Below the pieces are notes generated by a model, which saw only the letters and a program-made list of their open reading frames with translations, was not told the DNA's origin and made no database searches. From Lactarius indigo (lineage: Eukaryota > Basidiomycota > Agaricomycetes > Russulales > Russulaceae), in NCBI GenBank assembly GCA_025766275.1, contig JAFKAC010000055.1, positions 124,001 through 188,000 of the forward strand: a stretch of DNA of 64,000 nt. Reading direction: 5' to 3'. Both the position numbers and the translations under genes were made by a program. Within the stretch, counting starts at the first letter, position 1. Every line of letters starts with the position of its first letter. Positions 1 through 11,938 of this stretch are shown here, one piece after another.

Positions 1-2
1 CT

Positions 3-152
3 GAGTCGGAAAACCATCTCCTATCGCAGCAGTCAAACTTACTCCAGAGAATTGACGTGGTCAGCTGTGACACTTGTCAGGATCTCGATCTTAGTAAAGT
101 GATCTGCCAAGAAGCGGCAGAGCATGACAAGCACGGTCTTTGCGCTGCGTGA
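3..152 (+). CDS. possible 3' end of a gene cut by the window edge
   Basis: An open frame enters from the left edge and ends at a TGA at 150-152. The roughly 49 residues contain a Cys-x2-Cys pair (SCDTCQD) followed by another Cys and a His-rich stretch, which could be a small metal-binding motif. A donor-like GTGAAC overlaps the stop, so the exon might continue by splicing. No family is recognised. The call rests only on composition and the Cys spacing. Confidence 0.22.
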   Translation, partial: ESENHLLSQQSNLLQRIDVVSCDTCQDLDLSKVICQEAAEHDKHGLCAA

Positions 153-3100
153 ACTCACTTCAGGAAGAGGCGCGCTAGTCATTTGTTGCTGCAACGTGTG
201 CTACCGCACTTGTCACATATTTGGGAAACTACGAGTAGAGACGGGGTTTAAGATACACATTAGTACGCGTTTTTTGCTTTTATTGTCGAAGGTGTTCCTC
301 CTAGCACTTCCGATTTTTACCAGGAGTGACTGGTCGTCATGAGCTAGCACATCCTGACGTTCACGATCGCAAGACGTAGAATCGTCCTTGTCGAAAAGAT
401 TCCATGTCCCGGCGAGATCGTGTATCGGAATACGTTTCACAGGGTCAACGTACGACAAGCGGTGTGCGAGTGTTGAAACTATTGAGAGTCTCCGAGAGCT
501 GGCCCAGGCCACTGTTGACGTCGGTCACTGCCGAAGTACCGGGTTTTCCCCGGAGGCGGCTGCACATGTGCGTGGATCGCCAATCATTGCAACTCCCACA
601 ATATGACACGGTCTTCATCACCTCTACCGGCTCATCATAGCTAGTCCATCTTCCCAGGAGCCATGGAAATACGTGTCACCAGCCCTGGCCCCCGCTCAGC
701 CAAGCTCATTCCCGTGCGCTCCTCTTCAAATTCGAATGGCGTTACTCCTACCAGCAACTCAGGACCTGAAAACCTGACTTCTCAACATTCTAATCCTCAA
801 CCTGCCCTCAACAATGTACGGCCTCATCCTCACACCAATATGAAATTAAACAACCCTGCCCAAGACAGCAAAGGACCGATGGAGTCTATGAAATTGCCGT
901 CTATTTTCATTTCTTCAATCACACAAAATTTCAAACTACGATCTATTCCAAGAGCCTTCCCAGAACCACGAAATAGACGTGGATTGGATCATGGTTTTCA
1001 AAGGCCCAAACGGGCGCCTGAGACGGGAACTGGCTAATGCCATTACAGTATTTCACAAACATGGTTGGCGCTTAATTGGCACTACCAGCCGCCGAACGCA
1101 TTCCCTCTGTTATCTCTTGCAGCCAGCTAACTTACGGAACCAATATCCGAACTTGTCTTATCGATGCCTGAACTTTTGAGCGTGGTGACCGTCTCAGTTG
1201 CTTCCGAATTACAATATTTCACCTTCAATTCACATTATAGCGCTGCCTCGCCGGGGCTGTCATGACTGGCCTAGGTGTTGGATAGCCGGAGAGTTAGTAA
1301 GTGCGTATCTCGAGACATGCGCGGATGTGCCAGACCTTCCAGTCCGTCACATCCCATCCGCGGGCTCCCCGCTACTGTACTGTGACCGATACTGTACTTG
1401 GGCCAGGTGACAGCAGACCCTCTAACGTTTGAGCGCCGCCTGTCCCTTTCGGGGTATTCGTAACCGGAATTCGATCGCTGCCAGTGCGTTTTCAACGTGT
1501 ACGACCTTCCCCGCTAGCGCTCCCAGACGCTCCCAGACTGTCATGTTCATATTCACCTTTACTGTACTGAACCGTACTCTTTGTACTAACATTATATCGT
1601 CACTCCGACCAAAATTATCTGTCCCCATGACCCCGCTTGATGAGAGAAGCCATGCGCAAACAATGCGGATATGCCTTCTCGCTAATTACCGTCTTCACTG
1701 GCACCTTATGGGAACATCCCGAACCATCGCGCCTTATATCCCCAGCATCACGATACAGTACCATGGTCATTCTACGTTGTCACTCTTCACCTCACATGAT
1801 GCAGGCGCCATCGACATACTGTCAACGCTAATTCGAAGATGGATTCAAGTGCCACTCCTAGGTGCCAAGGCTCTCAGGACACATGTTTCGGGTTCGGTCC
1901 GCCATATCAGGATGGCCGCCTGTTACTAGCCCGGCCTCCACGTCGAATGAAGTGTCGGAAAACGACGGCTTTTCTGTTGAACGTATCTTTTCCTGAGCAC
2001 AAGGCCGAGGAATTAGGCGCTACGACGTAAACCAGGAGTCGGACACGGACACACAATCATGCACTCCCGAATACCGCTCCATCCGAGACCCGCTGGAGAT
2101 ACTGGCCAGTTGTTTTGGTTTGACTACCCTCCTTTCCAGACACATCTCGTATACTCTTCCATGTACTACTGGATTTTCTGCTTACATGTCGCATGTTGCC
2201 CATCGTCAGATTTTGAGTCGAGAGCCAAAGCCTCCGCCCTGCCATTTATCCCAATTTCCCGTTTTCCTTACAGGTAAGTGCTCCCTACTGTTACGCCCTG
2301 GTCCAGGACGTTCAGGCCTCAATTACGGTCTAAGGATCAGCGGGCATGTAACTACGTGTTGTTGTGGAGTAGCGAATGAGTGGACTTGTGAGATTCTTCG
2401 TGCCCTTGACAACTATTCGATGTAATATTATATGAAACCCTCAGTCTCCTGCAACGCACACCAACACTATGAACGCCCTTCCTGACCCCTTCAGCAGTGG
2501 ACAATCGATTCACGACCTTTGGTGACGTCGTTAACACACAAGATGACAACCTCCTCAGTTGGCCTCGCAGCGTCATTTATTATGGGCGGAAATGCTCAAA
2601 TGAACCTAGTAACGGCCGGACCAACAACGTGTCGAGTCCTATCATTTGTTTCAGGACATTGCTTCATTTTGCCCCAATGGTTGTGGCTACTACAAATCCT
2701 CATGGCGTGCAGCTCCAGCGACTCGAAGCTGCTTGAGGGCCCACAAAGCGAAGTTTTTCCCTGGTGATTATCCTCAAATATTGTTCAGCTGATGGGCCGT
2801 GTCAGACGATGCCTGCTCAGAAAAACTTCATGGGACCATTTTTGCCGCTAATCTGATGACTTTCGCTAGATGCCACAGGACAAAGCCCCGAACGGCATAT
2901 GGGTTGCGCGGCGACGGCGCACCTACAGTAAACCCCCTTTCCTTCAGAAGTGGACGTGGGAACTTCTCATATCTGTTTGACAAGATATGATTTTGGCATC
3001 GAAATAGGAAGTCGACCCATTTGCAGCGCGATACAGTTTGACAACCATCAGGCCATGTAGTTCAACTTGACTACGGAGTACGGACCAGGTTCTTTCCAAG

Positions 3101-3482
3101 CAGAAATGGAAACGGACTACCAATATCTGAAATGAATCCCTACAGCCAACGTTCTGAGGTACGGTACAGTACTTGCTCGGTGGTCACACACGTTGGGTTG
3201 GGTTGGACAGGAACCGGAAATAGCCGGATTAATCTGGCATGCGCGGCAAAGGCGGTCCGAACTATGCCCCGTTGCTTCAACCGGCCCCACTTGTCATCTG
3301 GGTGAACAGGTGAAGTCTTCTTCGGAAGGCATGCGTACAACGTGCGTTTACCCCAGTACTTCCTACTTATTGTCTACGGTGGCGTGGGCAAGGCCGGGCA
3401 AGAGTAGATAGACTTCTACCCCGGAGGTCCTGAGCTTGAAACGTCTTCCGTCCAAGCTTCCGTCCCTCGAATATCTATCCTC
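153..3482. other. no confident gene
   Basis: I see only short open frames. The least random-looking are a Pro/Ser/Asn-rich frame at 663-1037 (plus) and a frame at 213-512 (minus) containing VDPVKRIPIHDLAG. Neither has a recognisable domain or a clear exon-intron chain. The stretch may hold decayed coding sequence. Confidence 0.5.
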
Positions 3483-5649
3483 ATGTCGCCCCCTGAAGCT
3501 TTCCCGAAGTCTAAAGTCTTTGACAAACTGTCATTCGCAAAGTATATGAAGAACATTGGCAGGGCTTATCGAAAGCAAGCAATGGAACTAATCTCCACAT
3601 GTCGAACTTTTGTCCAGGCCGGAGAGGGGAGCGCCTCCCAAGATGCGGATCTGAAACGGTGATTACCCCTACAATGTGTTCAACCTCATATCTCGTTCTA
3701 ACTATTTCGGAAGGGTTTTGGAATTCACTGACGATGCACTGAGCTCCGCTGCTGACGCAAGGAACAAAACATCTGAGGCAGCGGATACGAAATTTAAGAT
3801 AGCTATCAATGAGCTGAGTGATTATGAACAGAAATACCATCAAAAGTAATTTAACGTTATTGAGTTCGAGGCTTTTTTTTTTACTGATCCTTATATCGGT
3901 TATTGATATAGGCAACAAGACGCCACCAATGGGCAACAAGAAGTCACCAACGGGGAGAAAACTGCCACAGAAACGCCGCTGCTAGTCGCAGAGAGAATGA
4001 AACGCGCGCAGGAAAACGATAAGTCTTCGTCAAAGGTCTTAAACAGGCTAAAACATAGTTTCAAAGCGAAGGTGAGGTCGCACCTGCCTTGTTGGGCTTG
4101 TACTGACATCAATCCCAGCTAGTCGAAAAGCCAATGAAAGTGGCCCGGTTTCTTTTCCCTGGCTCCCTCCCTGACAAAAATCCCAAAGTCGTTGAACGTG
4201 AGCGTCGATTCACTCACAATTCCCTATAGTCTCACGGACCTAGCAGAGATTCTCGGTGAAGAAACAGGTGTGGAAGAAATCCTTTGGAACTTCAGCCGCC
4301 TCAAGGATGACCAACGTATCACCCTTAAACAAAACCCTCGCTTCTATAGAGGTCTCCCCGATTCGGCGCCCGCGTATAGCCATGACTTTACAACTGATCC
4401 GCTCGATAATTTCCGGGGTGAAACCGAGATCTGGGTTCTCACTGATAAGCAAAGCCGTGTATTTCTCGAAGCGGGCGAAAAGAAACGGGTATTTGGCAAC
4501 TTCTGGGTTCCACATGAGGCCATCATTTTTAAGGGTCAGCGCGTCGTTCTCTGCCTTGTTTCCCGTTCCTGACGCCCCACAAGACATATGCGGAAGACTA
4601 GAGGGAGAACGTATTGTCGCAGAAGATATCCAGGGCACACCCAACCTATGGCATCGCGTAGACTCTATAGGGATTCCCTCTTCTCATGTGAGAATACCGA
4701 CAACAGGTCCAGTGAATCCCACCGTCCTCCCGCCCATAATTACGAATCCTGTGGGGGGCAGGACATTTGAAGACTGGAAAGAATTGGTCCGCGATACATT
4801 GAGTTCCCCCAATATCAGTATATGCATCAGCACCAATGGCACTCCTTCCGAATCTTCAGACAAATGGGTAGGTCGTAGATCCCCCTCACCTCCTTCATAC
4901 TCACTCGAGCACAGGTTCTATCCTCTCCTATCAATCCCACTCCTGCTTCGCCAGCCCGGCCTTTCTCGACAACGCAAGCAGGGTCACCTGTTGCCTCGTC
5001 TGGTGCAACAGCGCCTCACCAACTTCCACCGCTAAGGATCCCAGAGCCATCTCCTGGGCCACAGACCGCTCAAAGTTACAAATCCGCACGGTCCACATAC
5101 TCGCCAGTTTTTCGGACTCCGATGACCGAGTTACCGTCCCCTCTACCATCTACACCGAGTCCCCGGAAGCCATCAGCGGTGGCAGCGCCCTCTCCAGCAA
5201 AACTCACACCGATCTCCCGGGATTCGCCGGTGGCCTTCTTATCGTCGCTGTCGCTAACAATGACCACGCTCACATCTCCTCAAGCGAGACCCTTACCACC
5301 TCGGGGACCGGATCCTCCACCACAGAAGGCTGCTTCGGCAGGAGCAGCGCTAATTTCATCTGGAGTGCTCACCTCCAGCAGTAGGGCCTCATCCCCTGAG
5401 GGTATAACTCTCAGTCCCTCGACGAACGATCTAGCACGCCCGTTGGGACTTCAATCTGGAGATAGCCCGGCCGGAAATCGCATAAGCATGATTGTCTCCG
5501 TACCTGCAACTCCCAAAGCTCCAGCCACCAACCTAGGACAGCAGCAAACCAAATGCGCAGCCGCTCCCGCCAAAGGTCCGGCTCAGGCCGAAGGGAAGAA
5601 AAAGAATTGGTTTCAGAAATTCATTTGGGACTACGACAAGGGCAAGTAA
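3483..5649 (+). CDS. hypothetical protein, seven exons, Pro/Ser-rich C-terminal half
   Basis: I do not recognise this gene. Exons at 3483-3658, 3714-3845, 3912-4071, 4119-4197, 4244-4534, 4584-4867 and 4915-5649 join in frame to 618 codons plus a TAA stop. The introns are 46-66 nt; most have a good donor, but the fifth starts GTCAGC and is weaker. The first ~160 residues are charged, Ala/Lys/Glu-rich and probably helical. The middle (about residues 170-370) looks like a folded domain with aromatic-rich segments such as EEILWNFSRL and GETEIWVL. The last ~240 residues are Pro/Ser/Thr-rich low complexity ending in a Lys-rich KKKNWFQKF. No signal peptide or membrane segment is visible. The frame seems once to have continued past the stop (next entry), so the present protein may be truncated. 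Confidence 0.6.
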
Positions 5650-6010
5650 CATGCGTACGGCCATGAGGCTTATGACCCTACTACCTTCAATCCCATCGGC
5701 GGTCGCGGGCAAGCACCTTATTCTAACCATGCTCTAAGTCAATATTTGATCATTTAATGGACATGCTCTACGAGGACCCTCAAGAAGTACGTTCGGTATG
5801 TACGGAGTTATCGTGGATCGGAAGACGGAGGTCTAGAAAAAACGTGGGTCGGTGGAGACGCGGATCGAGACTGGCATTGTGCGTGCATGCCTCTGGGAGG
5901 ACTTTGCCCAATGGGGATTTGTCGTGGAGGGTAAAGCGAAGGGGCCCAACTTGGAGCTAGCCCGAAGGAATGTCTACATTCAATGTATTCTACAAATCGG
6001 TTATCAGTAG
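5650..6010 (+). pseudogene. decayed 3' continuation of the preceding gene
   Basis: Directly after the TAA the same frame stays open to 5757 and reads like protein (for example GHEAYDPTTFNPIGG). Around 5744 the protein-like frame changes by one base at a T-run. It then continues as DHLMDMLYEDPQEVRS to a consensus GTATGT donor at 5796. An acceptor at 5835-5836 leads in phase to a further exon with WEDFAQWGFVVEG and ELARRNVYIQC, ending near 6008 at a TAG or a GTAGGT donor. A nonsense codon plus a one-base deletion would explain the pattern. A real short 3' end with chance coding-like sequence cannot be excluded. Confidence 0.45.
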
Positions 6011-7784
6011 GTAGAAAGACGCAGTAGTTCGTGACGTTCGTTCGTTCGTTCGACAAAGGTGGGACGGTGGTCTACCTAGGATATACGTAGCTGAATAGAC
6101 TATGCAGATCTTAATCCGGAAAACGGAACTACAGCGGGGAACGTGGGGGGCGTGTGCTCGGTGGCATTAAAACAAGATAAGCGGTAATAACTCCGAATCC
6201 CCTGTGGGGATCCGTTGTGCGTCCTGCGTCAAGCGCAGGCCCCACTCGGACAAATTCGAACCGACAAGTCATCGTCGTCTCCGGATATGAATGCATGACC
6301 CCTAGTCGGGGATCGATCCCTCCGATCGAATGCAATGGAGACTCTCGGTGAGGCCGATGAGACGTGTGACATGGCGCGAAATCTGGTATGATGGGGAAAT
6401 CCGCTGCATCTGGGCGACCTGGTAATGAGGCGGATCACGGATGCATTTCTAATATTTGATGAAATGGCAGCATGTACGCAGCCCGCAATGCAAAGAAAGG
6501 GCCTAAAAAACCGAATCAAGTTGGGAAGAGAAAGAGGCCATGAAAGACTGATAACAAATAAGGGTCGCATGATTCATCCTGAGGGCAACACGCATTTGCG
6601 AGGAGTGTCGCAATATAGGTATCGATGATCCTGCAACGACAACCAACCACGACTCGGAAACGAGCGGTGAGAGGAGAGGGTTTCTTTTTCTGGCCCAGTA
6701 TGCCAAATACTCCCAAACACTTCTTTGTCAGCCAGACTCGGGAAGCAGCGGAGACGTCGTATCCTGCCATTGCTCCCTGTGGGTGTGCGACACTCTTTTC
6801 GTATTGGACCTGCGTATCAACCGTCACTTTGCACTCAACGTGGGATCGGCTATCTCCTGAGACATGGTTTCGGTATTGTCGCATTGTAACAACCTGAATC
6901 CCACACGCCGCGATCTAGTGGTTTGTTCGCGGTCGCGGCTCGTCACGTCTATATCGTAACAATAATTGACTACCCACGAATGGCGACTCAGTGACTACGG
7001 CTTACTGCTACAGGGCTGTTAAGTCAGGAGGGAGGAAAACTAGTTTCGCACGACATGTGACAAGGGCGATTAATAAGTTTTTCAGTTGTGTCTGTGCTTC
7101 TGCGCTCAAACCGCTACTCGCCTCAACTCAGCTGTGCTGCGCGTGAACCATCTTGTCACTATTTGTTACGTATGCCGATATATTGCTCAGTCACAGAGAC
7201 GCGTTTGGCTCGCACCTGATCATCGCGGATCTACGGGGACAAACTGACCAGAGAGATTAGAAGCTTCGGATCGTGACCGCAGCCGCCGCTGGGTGTCCGA
7301 CAGGTGGCCCCGAAACACCGTTATCCACGAGTAACATGGTTGGATTCTCCGAGATAGTCAAGCGGCGACTTAATTAATAGGGAACGGCTTGCCTCGGGAA
7401 CCACAAGTAAAACGAGCTATAGAATATTTGAATTGATGCTCAGACCCAGAGTAATTTTTTCGACCAAGTTTTCGACAGACAGATATGCCCTTACTGGAGC
7501 CAAGCAAGAACAACGTTTCCCCCCCGACGACCTATCAGACGGCTTCTGCGCAATGCACCCAATTAAAGGGAGAAAAAGTTGTTATGGTCCCTATCAGAAC
7601 AACACTCCCACCTCCGATTCATGCGTTCTGTCCCATTGTGATGGCCTCGCAATAGAGGCGGCTTGAGGAGATCTGAGGACCGCCGAGGTTTGATTCATTG
7701 TGCAATAGTTCTAACAACGGCGTATTCTTCATGCGATCTCTGCACCGGACGGACACATCCCAAATCTATCAAAGACCATAGACA
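6011..7784. other. no confident gene; one half of a diverged repeat
   Basis: No exon chain is recognisable. A TTCG-type short tandem run lies near 6040-6055. About 6690-6885 resembles 8455-8640, as described separately. Confidence 0.5.
6690..6885 (+). repeat. diverged direct repeat, copy 1
   Basis: It shares ordered words with 8455-8640: TATGCCAAA, CAAACACTTC, TTGGACCTGCGTA and TCTCCTGA. Spacing is similar, with many substitutions. Both copies lie upstream of the F-box/HAD module, so this may be old flank duplication. Confidence 0.5.
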
Positions 7785-8312
7785 TCGCCTGTACCAGTGT
7801 GTGCCGGCGCTGTTTCGCAGTGGTGAAGGGAGATAGAGATAGGCCCCATTCCTCCTGGACGAAACTGTGTTCTAGATGGACCAGGATGGAGAGGACGTGC
7901 GCGGGGGAAGCGCGCACGGCTGCGCTAGGCCTATTCTGAGAGGATATGCCTCAGGCTATTTTTTTTGATTTCAGGGGAGGCCGCAAGGGGACACACGCAC
8001 GCCCTGCCTACAAGATTCACGTTGATTTCCTATGCCATCTTGGTGCTATACTGTGAAAGAACGACATCTGTACGACAGGTAAAATGGACGGGGGTCGCTA
8101 TGCTGAACAGGGTATTCTAGTTACTGATGACCCAGACATCTGTGTCGACACTGCACCGGACCGCCTGCGGCTACGCTCCGAGTCGAACATAGTACATCGT
8201 GTATCAGGCCTATATCAGGCCTGTGCGTATCGGTTGTCACAGAGCTGCTGTAGTCAGGCTGACTCCATCCTGATTAAATATCACATATACATTTTCTTCT
8301 TGGGTGCTACAC
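7785..8312 (-). pseudogene. HAD phosphatase pseudogene, core exon deleted
   Basis: This is a decayed copy of the intact HAD phosphatase at 11939-12965. Read on the minus strand it keeps recognisable exon 1 (8312 downwards; the start codon is changed to GTA), exons 2 and 3 with their intron ends, and the last exon (EEWGL..PFTTA). The 468-nt core exon carrying catalytic motifs II-IV is missing. Several frame breaks are present. No functional enzyme can be made from it. Confidence 0.7.
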
Positions 8313-8454
8313 CTCGAAGAATTATAGACCGTAATTCATATATCATCCACAGTGACAGGTCGAGCGTCTGTTAAATTTCCACAGGCCCTGTTCGATAAGA
8401 GTCTCTGACAGTTTCAAAAACATGGCAGAGGTGCAGGCCTCGGTAGCTTTCATT

Positions 8455-8640
8455 TTTAGGGCCCAAGTTTTGGCCTGATATGCCAAACATCCACAAACAC
8501 TTCATTGGAGCCGAGCTTGGTGTATTTATTCCTGTGGGAGTGCTGCACTCCGTGGTTGGACCTGCGTACTAGTATCTATCGCCAATCGAGCTTGTTTTTC
8601 TCCTGAAACAATGTCTCCACATTGGCTCACAAGCGTGCGA
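8455..8640 (+). repeat. diverged direct repeat, copy 2
   Basis: This is the partner of 6690-6885. It lies just upstream of the F-box gene flank. Confidence 0.5.
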
Positions 8641-9407
8641 GGACAAACCTTGGGTCCCCATGGTGGGGAGTAGGTATGGCATCGTGGAGGTACGGCCTTT
8701 TTATGCTAGATTCTAGAGCCTGAGATCGGACCCTCCTTCACTTTTACGCCACCATTGCTACTAGTAGGGCGTTATCTACGAACAGATCACTGCCTTACCA
8801 TGTACAGGCCGCGACATCTGTGCAGCGTGCTTCCATGATGTCGCTCTCCATTCACAACAGTCATTTCCTAACTGCACGTTCCCTAATTCACGGGCATGTG
8901 GAATCTACGCCTGTCCTTACTGCATTCCGCAGTTGAACAGGATTGTGATTCAGATGGTGAACATTGGTGAATGCTGGTATAATTTATAAGAACCCGCTTC
9001 AATTCCGAGTCGTTCTCCTGCTTTGACCATCACTACTTCCCTCAATGCGCTCCCACAGGTGAGTCGACTTGGAGGGCATTCGTTTGTCCATCTAAGGAAC
9101 AGTTAACTGAGCACGTCTCCAATTAGCCGTCACTTTGAAACAACCGGACATCTATTTTCCGAGTCCCTACCCGGCGATACCCATTCTTCCCATTCGACCG
9201 CTTGCGCCACGGCGACTTCGACATCGAGAGATGGCCCCTCCAATGACTTGAAGTTTTCTGGAGGGTTCTGGAAGGAGCTAGAGAAAAAAGGGTCCAGGTA
9301 CGTCTTCTAGTTTGGGCATTGCGCACGCATCGACCCGGGGCACTTACTCATGTGGCACAGGCAAGGTTTACTACAGGCTTCAAGCTGGAAAGTTTAAGAA
9401 TATCAAT
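8640..9407 (+). repeat. duplicated upstream region of F-box copy 1
   Basis: It aligns by eye with 13060-13862. Shared words include CACCATTGCTACTAGT, CCCTAATT, ACGGGCATGTGG/ACGGCAATGTGG and CATTCCGCAG.TTAACAGGATT. It contains a conserved exon edge CAG|GTGAGT near 9058 and an acceptor GGCACAG|GCAAG at about 9360. A spliced 5' UTR before the ATG at 9408 is therefore likely. Confidence 0.6.
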
Positions 9408-10905
9408 ATGCTCCCGGACGATGTCTTGCTTGAGGTGTTTGACTTTTATCGAATGTCGGGCAAGTCTCTTTGTCCAACTCGCATCAAAACCGCGTGGAAT
9501 TGGTACGAATTGGTGCATGTGTGCACAAGATGGCGACGTATCATATTTGGATCACCACGCCGTCTCGATCTGCTGCTTATTTGCACACGAGGAACGCCTG
9601 TCCGAAGGAGTTTAGGATGCTGGCCAGCCTTTCCTATTGCCATTGACTTCTACCCTGACAGAAGATTTGGCGGGACTGGGACCACCAGTGCCAATGCTCC
9701 TTGGTCTCGGTGACGAAGATAATGTCATCGCTGCCCTCGAGCACCCAGATCGTGTACGCCGCGTTGGGCTTAATTTAACACACTCGCAGCTGCTAAAGGT
9801 ATCCGCGGCGATGCAGAAGCCATTCCCGGTCCTGACAAGGCTTCGGCTGGGATCATTTGATGGAAACGCGCCGGTCCTCCCCGATGCATTCTTGGGTGGG
9901 TCTGCCCCACGTCTACAAAATGTTACTTTACTCCACGTTCCCTTTCCGGCATTACCAACACTTCTTTCATCGGCCAGTCACCTTGTCCAACTCCGACTCG
10001 TCGGGGTACCCGAGACTGGTTACATTTCACCCGAGGCGATGGTTGCTTGTTTGGCTGCATTGACCAAGCTCAGATTCCTTTGGATTTTATTCCAATCTCC
10101 TACGTCTCGCCCTTCTCCAAGACGGCCGCCTCCCCTTACCAGAACCGACCTTCCCGCACTCACCGAATTTATGTTCCGAGGCGTCAGCGAGTATTTGGAG
10201 GAATTCGTGGCCCAAATCAACGCTCCTCGCCTGAAGGACTTTAAAATCACGTACTTCAACCAGCTTGACTTTCAAGTTCCCCAACTTTCCCAGTTCTTCC
10301 GTTGCCAAGAAATTCTCAACACAGCCCGGATTCACAACGCGTATTTAGATTTTTCTCGTCGCGAGACACGCGTCAAACTCACTTCAAGTTATCAACCACC
10401 GTCGAGTCACTTCTGTGGCGACTCCCCTCCCAAAGAGTTGAGTCTCGATATTCGATTCTTGAGCGAAGGGCCAGACTGGCAAGCTTCGCAATTGACCCAG
10501 GTGCTCACACAATGTATCACTGTACTCTCCGACGTGGACCATCTCTCCGTCGACAATGCGTTTTCTGGGCCAATTCGGCTTGACGCCACGGACGACACAG
10601 GATGGCTGGAACTCCTCAGCTTATTCACCGCTGTTAAGTCGCTGCTTATATCCGAGGAGATGGTGGGACACGTTACTCATGCGCTCGATAGAGCCACCAG
10701 CGAGGTGGTCGCCGAATCCTTGCCAGCTCTGCGCCTGCTTCAGATTTGGCCTAAGTATGAGGCGGTGACATCGGCTGAGCAGGTCATCTCCCTGGGAAAA
10801 TCAACTAATCAACCAATAACCATAGTCGACACGCAACAGGAGTTTGATAGACTCCGGTCCCTCCTTAAAAAAGAGGAGAAAGCCCCAGACGGGCTGCTTA
10901 CTTAG
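9408..10905 (+). pseudogene. F-box protein copy 1, frameshifted
   Basis: The N-terminal F-box-like domain begins MLPDDVLLEVFDFY and runs through W.ELVHVC.RWRRIIFGSPRRL; the family acts as substrate adaptor of SCF ubiquitin ligases. That frame ends near 9713. The rest of the protein, homologous to the intact copy at 13863-15368, continues in the next frame to the stop at 10905. The frames change between about 9660 and 9705, and I found no GT-AG intron that would fix it, so a one-base shift is the simplest reading. The ~400-residue C-terminal part is otherwise uninterrupted, which suggests a recent break or a sequencing error. Confidence 0.7.
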
Positions 10906-11640
10906 CCTGGACTTGGAAGATCGCGTATTTGCTGCCTGTTCACAGGACGTTGCCCCTCTAACGTAGCACTTATGAGACAGACGAATATCAAACCAAACTA
11001 AACCTCTATAGACCATAGCCACGTACTGTGTACCAATACGTAGTACAATCGGCCGAAGGTCTTTATGGTTCTTGGACTTGGACTTCTATGCGCTGCGGTT
11101 GCAGCCTCCCCCCGTCACGCGTCACAGTGTGCATTATTGCTTGAGTGTCGGTGACGTAATGCGAGCTAGTCGGTGAACGCGGGCAAGAGGGTGCGTGTTG
11201 GAAAGATGGTAGGTCCGGGAGGCACGGGACAGACAAATGGGCGGCTCGGTAGGAGGGACAGCCTTGCAGCGCTGTGTGGGGTTGGCCAGCAGTTTCTAGG
11301 AGCCCAAGACTAGCCCGAGTGATTGCCGCAATGTTCCGGCCACGGCCCGGGAAGTACCACCTTATTGTCCCACCAGAGGGAGAGTGATACGCTTTTCCCC
11401 CTCTTTAACACCATCTAGTGTAACATTCCAAGACGACTCGCTCGCGCTTGTACACTTACACATGTGATCACTACTGTACCTCTGTACGGACAAGAGCGAC
11501 TCAGATCTTGAGAGCGATCTCGCGAGGGATAGAAGTGGAAAATAGAAGTCAACTCCTGTGCTTAGAGAGGAAGAAGAGCACTGGTCAAGAACGCAGCCTT
11601 ATATCAGTTGAGACAAAATGACCCAAGTATTGCTCTGATT
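10906..11640 (+). repeat. F-box downstream flank repeat, copy 1
   Basis: This stretch recurs downstream of each F-box copy and elsewhere: 15369-15960, 22950-23660, 28620-29104 and 29380-29960. Diagnostic words are TTGCTTGCGCTTGTACACTTG, a CTGTACGGAC..GAG run, AGAAGTCAACT and GGTCAAGAACGCAGCCTTA. No coding frame is conserved between copies. From 11641 to the HAD gene I see nothing else. Confidence 0.65.
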
Positions 11641-11938
11641 TGGGGTGAACAGTAGAATGGGTAGTAGGGAAGATGAGTGGGAGGAACAGATGGGATGACT
11701 CGAAACGGGGCCACTGTTCAAGCTACTAGTGTTGCACCACCCCTTATGGTTTCTTTGAAATAGAAGACATACGATACAACGCTACATCGGAATTGCATCA
11801 GTCTGGAGTATCAGTGTAATGTCCTAATATTGAGACAACAATCGTGTAACGCAGACCCTGCTGAGATGACCGCGGCTCAACCGGTACTACGTGAGTGGTT
11901 TGTCAGGGAGAACACATGTCGCCTATGTGTGCCGGAGT

